Assembly: GCA_027298165.1 (NCBI GenBank)
Contig: JAPUGN010000036.1
Coordinates: forward strand, 1 to 6,528
Length of the DNA: 6,528 nt
DNA from: Nitrospinota bacterium
GTDB taxonomy: Bacteria > Nitrospinota > Nitrospinia > Nitrospinales > Nitrospinaceae
Direction of reading: 5' to 3'
Both the position numbers and the translations under genes were made by a program. Position 1 is the first letter of the stretch. Every line of letters begins with the position of its first letter. This document shows, one piece after another, positions 1 to 5,163 of the stretch. The notes under the pieces were generated by a model. It made no database searches and had not been told where the DNA came from. It was given only the letters and a program-made list of their open reading frames with translations.

Positions 1-108
1 CAGGTATTCGTAAATTTCTTTGCACACCGCTTCCTGTAAGGAATGCGATACCAGGAATACCGGTTCAGGTAAGGAGCGGTTGTTGGCAGGTGTATGGTGT
101 TGACTCAT
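1..108 (-). CDS. Partial unknown protein, N-terminal 36 residues
   Basis: The minus-strand frame opens with ATG at 108-106 and runs off the left edge without a stop. The visible protein begins MSQHHTPANNRSLPEP and continues with a Val/Phe/Leu-rich stretch, then a charged helix-like segment (EAVCKEIYEYL). There is no signal peptide or membrane segment in what is visible. A G-rich ribosome site (GGGGG at 118-114, five bases before the ATG) supports this start. A plausible promoter lies upstream (TTGCTT at 196-191, 17-bp spacer, CATAAT at 173-168), with a hairpin and T-tract in the leader between promoter and gene. I do not recognise the family; 36 residues are too few to assign one. The gene is divergent from tRNA-Leu. 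Confidence 0.6.
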   Translation of the reverse strand, partial: MSQHHTPANNRSLPEPVFLVSHSLQEAVCKEIYEYL

Positions 109-121
109 CTTTTCCCCCGAT

Positions 122-156
122 AAAAAAGTCCCGGAACCCGACTATGCACGGGTCCC
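122..156 (-). terminator. Attenuator-like hairpin plus T6 in the leader of the left-edge gene
   Basis: On the minus strand, GGGACCCG (156-149) pairs with CGGGTTCC (140-133) to form an 8-bp stem with one G-T wobble and an 8-nt loop. Five bases (GGGAC) follow, then six T (127-122). It lies between the predicted transcription start (about 161) and the ATG at 108, so it would sit inside the 5' leader. The gap between stem and T-tract is a weakness for an intrinsic terminator. It could also just be a structured leader or the end of another transcript. Confidence 0.35.
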
Positions 157-167
157 AATCAACGGCG

Positions 168-196
168 ATTATGGAACAGCGGAGTTCTGAAAGCAA
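168..196 (-). promoter_or_regulatory. Candidate sigma-70 promoter of the left-edge gene
   Basis: Read on the minus strand, TTGCTT (196-191) and CATAAT (173-168) are separated by exactly 17 bp. The -10 box matches the consensus at five of six positions; the -35 matches three, including the TTG core. Predicted transcription start is near 161, giving a leader of about 50 nt before the ATG at 108. This is pattern matching only. Confidence 0.4.
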
Positions 197-308
197 GCAT
201 TAATCACCCATTTCGGTTAAATAAATTGAGGATTTAAGGCGATTTTCAGCGAGGGTGAATGTGACTCGTTGGGAAGGGATTCAAAGCAGGTTCGTTAAAA
301 TAAAAAAT

Positions 309-344
309 TTTCCATTGCAAGACGGGTATGATATTTTACGCGTC
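309..344 (+). promoter_or_regulatory. Possible promoter of tRNA-Leu
   Basis: An AT-rich block precedes the tRNA. The best pair I can find is TTTCCA (309-314), a 17-bp spacer and TATTTT (332-337), each 4/6 to consensus. A GC-rich segment (CGCG at 339-342) follows directly, resembling the discriminator of stringently controlled stable-RNA promoters. Transcription would start near 344, about 20 bases before the mature tRNA. The boxes are weak and an alternative TTGCAA at 315-320 has no well-spaced -10. Confidence 0.3.
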
Positions 345-363
345 ACAGTTGTAACATTTTAAC

Positions 364-450
364 GCCGAAGTGGTGGAATTGGTAGACACGCATGGTTCAG
401 GACCATGTGGGGGCAACCCTGTGGAGGTTCGAGTCCTCTCTTCGGCACCA
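364..450 (+). tRNA. tRNA-Leu, anticodon CAG, CCA encoded
   Basis: The acceptor stem GCCGAAG (364-370) pairs perfectly with CTTCGGC (440-446), followed by discriminator A and encoded CCA (448-450). The anticodon stem is CATGG (391-395)/CCATG (403-407) around the loop TTCAGGA, which places anticodon CAG at 398-400 and so reads CTG leucine codons. The D-arm contains the GGTAGACAC type segment. A long variable arm closes as GGG/CCC (around 410-419), the class II signature of Leu tRNAs. The T-arm is GGAGG-TTCGAGT-CCTCT. The gene stands alone, divergent from the left-edge gene and convergent with glyQ. Every element expected of a functional leucine tRNA is present. Confidence 0.97.
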
Positions 451-460
451 CTCCTCCGCG

Positions 461-551
461 CCCCTTTCCAGGGGAGGGTACTGGCTGACGGGTGCCTGCG
501 AACGATGATCGTTGAGCGCCATCGAAAAATTTGGGTCCAGCGTCACGCTGG
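461..551. repeat. Cluster of short hairpins downstream of tRNA-Leu
   Basis: Three perfect small inverted repeats follow the tRNA: CCCCT/AGGGG (461-465 with 470-474, loop TTCC), AACGA/TCGTT (501-505 with 509-513, loop TGA) and CCAGCG/CGCTGG (537-542 with 546-551, loop TCA). A weaker GGCG/CGCC pair follows at 559-562 and 573-576. None has an adjacent T-tract. The first shares the 9-mer CAGGGGAGG with the larger hairpin repeat at 3976-4083, so it may be a decayed copy of that family. I see no credible gene in 451-640: frames that cross it run into the tRNA and have no ribosome site. Confidence 0.5.
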
Positions 552-640
552 CGCGGAGGGCGGGTTTGCTCACGCCGTGCGATGCTTGCTGATTTTGGTT
601 CGAACTTTTTTCGTCTAAGCACACCATATATTTATAATTA

Positions 641-673
641 ACCGGGTACGGCCAACGCCGCATCCGGTTTTTT
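641..673. terminator. Terminator-like stem-loop between tRNA-Leu and glyQ
   Basis: ACCGGGTACGGC (641-652) pairs with GCCGCATCCGGT (657-668), a 12-position stem with one G-T wobble and one A-C mismatch, closed by a CAAC loop. On the plus strand it runs into T6 (668-673), as expected of an intrinsic terminator for the tRNA transcript. On the minus strand it begins 18 bases after the glyQ stop and is followed by an AT-rich but not T-rich stretch, so it may also serve glyQ less efficiently. The convergent gene arrangement fits a shared terminator. Confidence 0.65.
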
Positions 674-685
674 GGTGCGCTGAGT

Positions 686-1552
<867 letters not shown>

Positions 1553-1560
1553 AAGACAGG

Positions 1561-1589
1561 TTTTAACAGAGAACGGCGACAGGTGTCAA
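1561..1589 (-). promoter_or_regulatory. Candidate glyQ promoter with perfect -35, abutting the start codon
   Basis: On the minus strand TTGACA (1589-1584) is a perfect -35. After 17 bp comes TTAAAA (1566-1561), or with an 18-bp spacer TAAAAC (4/6 to consensus). Only eight bases separate TTAAAA from the ATG at 1552, so transcription from this promoter would begin at or within a base or two of the start codon. The lack of any Shine-Dalgarno before the ATG agrees with a leaderless message. The -10 is poor, so an upstream start is possible. Confidence 0.4.
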
Positions 1590-1611
1590 CCATCGCGGCT
1601 GCTCCCCAGTA

Positions 1612-1626
1612 ATACTGTCCCAGTAT
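1612..1626. promoter_or_regulatory. Inverted repeat upstream of glyQ, possible operator
   Basis: ATACTG (1612-1617) and CAGTAT (1621-1626) form a perfect 6+6 inverted repeat around TCC. The 7-mer CCCAGTA also occurs twice in direct orientation, at 1605-1611 and 1619-1625, exactly 14 bp apart. The repeat lies about 60-70 bp before the predicted glyQ transcription start, a position where activators usually bind. No regulator is identifiable. Confidence 0.35.
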
Positions 1627-1695
1627 GACTAGATTCAGCGCAGAGGACGCCGCGCAGGCAGAGGAGATAGGATTAAAAGGGAGAATGGGTGGATA

Positions 1696-2160
1696 TTAAA
1701 TCACCGCAACCGTCTTCGGGGTGAGGACGACTTTCTGGACTTTGAACTTGATGTCAAACAAATCGTCACCGATGGTTTTGCTGACGGTCAGGCCCTGGAT
1801 TTTTGTGAGGTCGAGCTGGTTTTTGGAAACTTTGAAATGGCCGCCGATTTTTTTCTCGCCGATGATCTCCGGCGTGAACAGGGGCACGTTGGGAATCTTC
1901 TCCCGCAGTTTTTTCCCGGTATTGAGAAACAGCCCCTCCAGTTTTCCCTTCTCGCTTTTCAGGATGAGGTCGCCGCGGATCTTCTGAATGCGTATGCCTT
2001 CTTTTTTATCGAAACCCGCAATATTCAAAATGTGCAGGAGCGGGACTTTGCCGCCGCCCTTTAGAGACATCTGCCCGATAAATTGAATCAACTGGGCCAC
2101 CTTTTTCTGATCCTTCTCGGGGATGGGGATTTCGAAGATATTTTTGAGGTCATCAAACAT
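1696..2160 (-). CDS. Unknown lysine-rich protein, 154 residues
   Basis: The protein starts MFDDLKNIFE and ends LTPKTVAVI. It has no signal peptide, membrane helix or cysteine. Residues 13-34 look like a charged helix (PEKDQKKVAQLIQFIG); from about residue 38 alternating hydrophobic and charged residues suggest beta strands (IRGDLILKSEKGKLEGLFL, 59-79; LFDIKFKVQKVVL, 134-146). Lysine is frequent throughout. I chose ATG at 2160. A TTG two codons upstream (2166) is in frame, but neither start has a clear ribosome site, and ATG is 30 bases from the predicted transcription start. A perfect -10 box and an inverted repeat precede it. It is followed by 143 bp and then glyQ on the same strand, but glyQ has its own candidate promoter. 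No family recognised. Confidence 0.75.
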   Translation of the reverse strand: MFDDLKNIFEIPIPEKDQKKVAQLIQFIGQMSLKGGGKVPLLHILNIAGFDKKEGIRIQKIRGDLILKSEKGKLEGLFLNTGKKLREKIPNVPLFTPEIIGEKKIGGHFKVSKNQLDLTKIQGLTVSKTIGDDLFDIKFKVQKVVLTPKTVAVI

Positions 2161-2195
2161 CGGCAAGGCTCTGTCAGGTTTTAATTCCGCTGCAT

Positions 2196-2223
2196 ATTAT
2201 AAAATGAATGCCGGTCGTACCGG
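2196..2223 (-). promoter_or_regulatory. Promoter with perfect TATAAT and overlapping inverted repeat
   Basis: On the minus strand TATAAT (2201-2196) is a perfect -10, with the start of transcription expected near 2190, 30 bases before the ATG at 2160. No good -35 exists at 16-18 bp. In its place sits the inverted repeat CCGGT-CGT-ACCGG (2211-2223 on the plus strand). A weak -35 overlapped by a palindrome suggests an activator- or repressor-controlled promoter, but that is inference. Confidence 0.45.
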
Positions 2224-2306
2224 AAATTAATTGAGTGGAAGAGTGAGGCCCGCAAGGCGAAAGTTGGGGGAGTGCTGGAGCGTCGCGCCTGGCAATGTGC
2301 CGGTTT

Positions 2307-2825
2307 TTATGGGTTCAGGCCCTCGTGGTCGTGTTGCTTGATCAGCCCCTCGAGGTTTTTGCTGAAGGCCTCGGACTGGAGCAGTTCCTGCCCCCAAACA
2401 CTGCCGATTTGCCCCGCTTCCCGGCTGATGGCGGGCATCTTCGCCTTCCATTCCTCCCAGAACGGAGTTTGAAACATTTTTATGAGTTCGCGCACCACCT
2501 CGTGCGACATGTTTTTATCGTAAACCGGAATCATTTTGTCCACCAGGGTGTCAATGTCCTGTTGTCCGATCAGTTGATAGTACTCCTCCCAGAAGGCGTC
2601 GGGCAATTCGGGATAGGCTCGGGAGAATCCCATCGAGTACTGGTTCAGCAGGTTGTTCTTCATGAGGTCCAATTGATCGTAAATTCCCGAAACCTCCAGC
2701 AGTTTGCGGATGTCCCTGGCCTTCTGGCCGCCGGGATCCGCCGCCACTCCGGAAGCCAGGCCGACAATGAACAGGAGCACCGCCACAGCGGTTCCGATAA
2801 TTTTTGACAGGGGGTTGGATCTCAT
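2307..2825 (-). CDS. Exported DUF2059-domain protein
   Basis: The 172-residue product has a Sec-type signal peptide: basic MRSNPLSK, a hydrophobic core at 9-27 (IIGTAVAVLLFIVGLASGV) and probable cleavage after VAA at residue 29. The mature part matches the DUF2059 pattern: a helical start (KARDIRKLLEVSG, 35-47), YPELPDAFWEEYY (71-83), the block VDKMIPVYDKNMSHEVVRELI (95-115) and a Thr-Pro/Phe-Trp helix with KMPAISREAG (129-138). The family is periplasmic, all-helical and of unknown function. ATG at 2825 is chosen because GGAG (2836-2833) is seven bases upstream; the adjacent ATG at 2828 leaves only four. It follows the membrane-protein gene by 31 bp and is probably co-transcribed. I found no clear terminator in 2167-2306. 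Confidence 0.85.
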   Translation of the reverse strand: MRSNPLSKIIGTAVAVLLFIVGLASGVAADPGGQKARDIRKLLEVSGIYDQLDLMKNNLLNQYSMGFSRAYPELPDAFWEEYYQLIGQQDIDTLVDKMIPVYDKNMSHEVVRELIKMFQTPFWEEWKAKMPAISREAGQIGSVWGQELLQSEAFSKNLEGLIKQHDHEGLNP

Positions 2826-2856
2826 CATTTGACTCCGGATGGTGTTTGAATGAATT

Positions 2857-3447
2857 TCACTGTTTGAGGTCTTCGAACTCGCGGCGCACGGTTTCGATTT
2901 CTTGACGGTACCGTTTCCCGTCGCCATAATCGAAAAAATTTTTGTAACGGCTGTGGATATCCCCCACCCGCCGGGCGTGCTTGATCGGGCACCAGTGCTG
3001 TTCGGTGCGCGCCCCGATTTCCCGCGCATAGGCCACCACGCCGTTGAAGTATCCGCAATACACGCAGTTCATCTTCTCGATGATATTCAAATAGCTCAAG
3101 TTGTGTCGGTCGAGTACGATAAAATTGCCCCGGCGCACTTTGGGGATGCCGTACACAGGGAAACAGACGGCCTGGTAAATCGTCATCATCAAATCCATGA
3201 GCAGGACCGAAAGCAGGCAGGACCAGATGACCGGTGCGGTGACAATGGCCGTCAACCGGGCTTTGCGGATATATCGAAGCGCTGGAATGATCAACCGCTT
3301 GTGTTGCAGCTTGATTTCCCGCTGAAACCGGACTTTTTTCTTGTGGATCTGATAAAAAAACTCCTCCTGCTGTTTCTGAAGCTCCATCGCCAGCTCGCGT
3401 TCCAGCGTCCAAAATTTCTCCAGGAGCATTTCCAGTCTATCGTTCAT
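2857..3447 (-). CDS. Membrane protein with CxxC and CxxxH cluster, unknown function
   Basis: 196 residues. The N-terminal 60 residues are strongly charged and helical (LERELAMELQKQQEEFFYQIHKK region), suggesting a coiled coil. A hydrophobic stretch at 65-99 forms one long or two closely spaced membrane helices. The C-terminal half is soluble and carries VLDRHNLSYLNIIEKMNCVYCGYFNG (111-136) and ARTEQHWCPIKHARR (146-160). C128, C131, C153 and H157 could bind a metal ion or form a redox pair. The N..CVYCGY..NG and CPIKHARR blocks resemble an uncharacterised conserved bacterial family I have a general memory of but cannot name. ATG at 3447 is preferred over an in-frame TTG at 3465 because AGG (3457-3455) lies seven bases upstream of the ATG. 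First gene of an operon with the DUF2059 gene. Confidence 0.85.
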   Translation of the reverse strand: MNDRLEMLLEKFWTLERELAMELQKQQEEFFYQIHKKKVRFQREIKLQHKRLIIPALRYIRKARLTAIVTAPVIWSCLLSVLLMDLMMTIYQAVCFPVYGIPKVRRGNFIVLDRHNLSYLNIIEKMNCVYCGYFNGVVAYAREIGARTEQHWCPIKHARRVGDIHSRYKNFFDYGDGKRYRQEIETVRREFEDLKQ

Positions 3448-3488
3448 AACGTTACCTGAATCCAAGGTCGTAAATGGGTCTTTTCTTT

Positions 3489-3516
3489 AACATATCATTA
3501 TTTTATTTGTTTGCAA
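3489..3516 (-). promoter_or_regulatory. Promoter of the membrane protein/DUF2059 operon
   Basis: On the minus strand TTGCAA (3516-3511) and TATGTT (3494-3489) are spaced by 16 bp, each 4/6 to consensus. Transcription would start near 3482, giving a leader of about 35 nt that contains the AGG ribosome site. The -35 box is palindromic and is also used by the divergent plus-strand promoter. Confidence 0.45.
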
Positions 3517-3518
3517 AC
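3509..3518. promoter_or_regulatory. GTTTGCAAAC palindrome at the centre of two divergent promoters
   Basis: GTTTGCAAAC is a perfect 10-bp palindrome lying midway between the divergent genes. Its TTGCAA core (3511-3516) is read identically on both strands and falls at -35 spacing for a -10 in each direction. A protein bound here would affect both transcripts together. Confidence 0.45.
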
Positions 3519-3539
3519 CGGGCCTCCAAAATCCATAAT
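3511..3539 (+). promoter_or_regulatory. Promoter of the small unknown plus-strand gene
   Basis: TTGCAA (3511-3516), a 17-bp spacer and CATAAT (3534-3539, five of six consensus positions). Transcription would begin near 3546, which is 24 bases before the ATG at 3570 and downstream of the ATG at 3474. This argues against the longer reading of the gene. Confidence 0.5.
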
Positions 3540-3569
3540 CAAGGGAACACCAACAGATATTGGGACCGC

Positions 3570-3965
3570 ATGCATAAGGTATACAAGGAAGTATCGGTCC
3601 AGGACGCGCACAGAATTCTGGACTATTGCCACCGCCACACCGTCAAGGAGGGCGGCCTGTTCGAGGTGTTTTCGACGCCGGGGCAGGATATCCACATGAT
3701 TATCGTCAACTCCTGCCCGGAAGACGAGCCTCTGGAAAAGTTCCGTCCGCTTGGCGCGTTTTACCTGAACTACGTCAACCCGGGAACCATCTCTATCGAG
3801 GAGGACGACCCGCACTTCGATGGCGCTCCGGAGCGCAAATATCACGTCGCCGCCATCCGCCAGGTGATCGAACTCCTGTTCCAATACGCCTATCCCGGAT
3901 ACGAATTGAGCTACAACGACCTGCCCGCCATTCCCCGTTCCGACAAACCCAAAAAAAGCCGCTGA
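3570..3965 (+). CDS. Unknown soluble protein, 131 residues
   Basis: The product begins MHKVYKEVSVQDAHRILDYC and ends in a basic tail (RSDKPKKSR). It has no signal peptide or membrane segment. Features visible are a hydrophobic strand (DIHMIIVN, 40-47), an acidic patch (IEEDDPHFDGAPE, 76-88) and a helix rich in aromatics (AAIRQVIELLFQYAYPGYELSY, 94-115). I do not recognise a family. The frame stays open back to an ATG at 3474, but that extension is AT-rich with codons unlike the rest and contains the predicted promoter, so ATG 3570 with a weak GGGA (eight bases before it is the approximate centre) is preferred. If the promoter is wrong, a 163-residue version with AAGG six bases before its ATG remains possible. 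Divergent from the membrane protein operon. Confidence 0.7.
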   Translation: MHKVYKEVSVQDAHRILDYCHRHTVKEGGLFEVFSTPGQDIHMIIVNSCPEDEPLEKFRPLGAFYLNYVNPGTISIEEDDPHFDGAPERKYHVAAIRQVIELLFQYAYPGYELSYNDLPAIPRSDKPKKSR

Positions 3966-3975
3966 ATTTTTGCAG

Positions 3976-4083
3976 CCCCCTTCGACGTGGCCCATTCCCC
4001 TCCTTACCAAGGAGGGGATGCAGGGGAGGTTAAAAGCTCCCCCTTGTAAAAGGGGCTGAGGGGCTTCTTCCTCAAGGGGAGGG
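3976..4083. repeat. GC-rich intergenic hairpin repeat (REP/MITE-like)
   Basis: The segment is made of stacked inverted repeats. TCCCCTCCTT (3996-4005) pairs perfectly over 10 bp with AAGGAGGGGA (4009-4018) around a 3-nt loop. CCCCTT (4040-4045) pairs with AAGGGG (4050-4055) around GTAA. GGGGAG (4023-4028) can alternatively pair with CTCCCC (4037-4042). An outer pair CCCCTT/AAGGGG (3977-3982 with 4074-4079) brackets the unit. The sequence style (CCCCTCC..GGAGGGG followed by an AGGGGAGGTTAAA type spacer) recalls dispersed intergenic repeats seen in many bacterial genomes. It has no coding capacity and could also end transcription of the upstream small gene, though it lacks a T-tract. Confidence 0.65.
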
Positions 4084-4165
4084 TGTGCTCAAATTTTGCC
4101 TTACGAAAAGATCTCTTGGACGACATTATACTATTGTTTTTTAAGGGTTTATTTCGTTATTTTTG

Positions 4166-4195
4166 TTTACAATCCGCCGCCGTTCTGGGTATAGT
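4166..4195 (+). promoter_or_regulatory. Sigma-70-like promoter of the J-domain/ExeA gene
   Basis: TTTACA (4166-4171) and TATAGT (4190-4195), each five of six to consensus, are spaced by 18 bp. Transcription would start near 4202, giving a leader of about 53 nt containing AGGAG at 4242-4246. A second TATACT at 4127-4132 lacks a correctly spaced -35. Confidence 0.55.
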
Positions 4196-4254
4196 GGAAC
4201 CGCGGCTAAAACCCGCCGATGGTCCAATTCCTGTAACCCTCAGGAGAATGTCCT

Positions 4255-5154
4255 GTGTCCACCATCAAACAAACCGATCATTACAAAGCTCTGGGCATTT
4301 CCCCGACGGCCTCACCCCGTGAGGTCAAGGAATCGTATCTGGGCTGGATTCGTTATTTCGACCATCCCGAGGAGCGTCCCAAGCCAGGCACCCTGCAGGG
4401 CTCGCTGATCGAGCAGATTGAGCAGGTCCAGCGGGCTTACGACCTGCTGGCGGATGAGGGCCTGCGTGCGCAATACAACGCCCAGTTGAAAGGTGTCCCA
4501 GAAGCGCCGGAACCCGAGTCCACCCCGGCTCCGCCCTCGCCTCGCGCCTATGGCGATGTCGAGGGGATGATCGCTAAGCGCAAGCAGGCGCGCTGTTACC
4601 TGAAATTTTTCGGACTGAAAGAGAAACCCTTCGAACTCATTCCCGACCCGAATTATTTTTATCTGAGCTCCCGGCACAAAGAGGTGCTGGCCCAGTTGAT
4701 CCTCGCTCTGCAGGAGAACCGGGGGATCGTGAAAATCATCGGTGGAGTGGGGACCGGTAAGACCACCTTCTGCCGCAATTTCTTAAAGGAGCTGAATTCG
4801 GGGATCGATTTCGCCTACCTGTTTCATCCCTGTACCGGCGTGGTGGAGCTGATGCAGTGCATCAACGCCGAGTTCGGCCTGCCGTCACAGAGCCAGAACA
4901 AAAATGAACTATTGCATGATCTCAGTCAGTTCCTCATCGAAAAGAAAAATGAAGGGCGCGGGGTCGCCCTCGTGGTCGACGAGGCGCAGGAACTTGCGCC
5001 GGAAATGCTCGAGGAGTTGCGCATTTTGTCCAACCTGGAAACCGATACGGACAAACTGTTGCAGATCGTGCTGATCGGCCAGCCGGAGTTGGACAAAACC
5101 CTCGGCCGGGCACCGATGCGACAGCTGTTGCAACGCATCAGCGCCCAGTGGTAA
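4255..5154 (+). CDS. J-like domain fused to ExeA/GspA-type AAA+ ATPase, cut by in-frame stop
   Basis: GTG start with AGGAG eight bases upstream; 299 residues. Residues 8-75 form a J-domain (DHYKALGISPTAS, helix II, AYDLLADEGLRAQYN), but the catalytic HPD is HPE (37-39), so DnaK stimulation is doubtful. A Pro/Glu-rich linker (80-98) leads to the ExeA-type ATPase: FFGLKEKPFELIPDP (118-132), Walker A GGVGTGKT (163-170), Walker B LVVDE (239-243) and sensor 1 region LQIVLIGQPEL (269-279). The protein ends QRISAQW just before TAA. ExeA/GspA ATPases sit at the inner membrane and help assemble the type II secretion secretin across peptidoglycan. Homologues continue here without a break; the missing lid, membrane helix and peptidoglycan domain follow in the same frame from 5155. 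It could be a recent pseudogene, a split gene, a readthrough product or a sequencing error. Confidence 0.85.
   Translation: MSTIKQTDHYKALGISPTASPREVKESYLGWIRYFDHPEERPKPGTLQGSLIEQIEQVQRAYDLLADEGLRAQYNAQLKGVPEAPEPESTPAPPSPRAYGDVEGMIAKRKQARCYLKFFGLKEKPFELIPDPNYFYLSSRHKEVLAQLILALQENRGIVKIIGGVGTGKTTFCRNFLKELNSGIDFAYLFHPCTGVVELMQCINAEFGLPSQSQNKNELLHDLSQFLIEKKNEGRGVALVVDEAQELAPEMLEELRILSNLETDTDKLLQIVLIGQPELDKTLGRAPMRQLLQRISAQW
5152..5154 (+). other. Single in-frame TAA interrupting the ExeA-like gene
   Basis: TGG-TAA-CTG-TCT-CCA-ATG: the reading frame of the gene starting at 4255 continues uninterrupted through codon 300 (TAA) and on to 6351, with no base gained or lost. In ExeA homologues this position is an ordinary residue in the strand linking the QRI motif to the LEET..YI.HRL lid. 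One substitution from a sense codon such as CAA, TAC, TAT, GAA or AAA would create it. Confidence 0.9.
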
Positions 5155-5163
5155 CTGTCTCCA

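Noticed and set aside
1553..1695. Glycine T-box riboswitch before glyQ
   Set aside because: The leader has no T-box consensus, no specifier stem and no terminator/antiterminator pair, and it is too short if the nearest promoter is used.
2829..3029. Longer N-terminus of the DUF2059 protein reaching 3029
   Set aside because: It would overlap the well-supported membrane-protein gene and bury a clear signal peptide; a ribosome site lies directly before ATG 2825.
3474..3569. N-terminal extension of the small unknown protein from ATG 3474
   Set aside because: The segment is AT-rich, its codons differ from the rest of the gene, and it contains the best promoter boxes, whose transcription start falls after 3474. 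Kept only as an alternative.
3976..4083. CRISPR array
   Set aside because: The repeats are inverted arms of hairpins, not regularly spaced direct repeats with unique spacers.
4127..4132. TATACT as the -10 box of the J-domain/ExeA gene
   Set aside because: It is a good hexamer, but no -35 lies at 15-19 bp. TTTACA/TATAGT closer to the gene is better.
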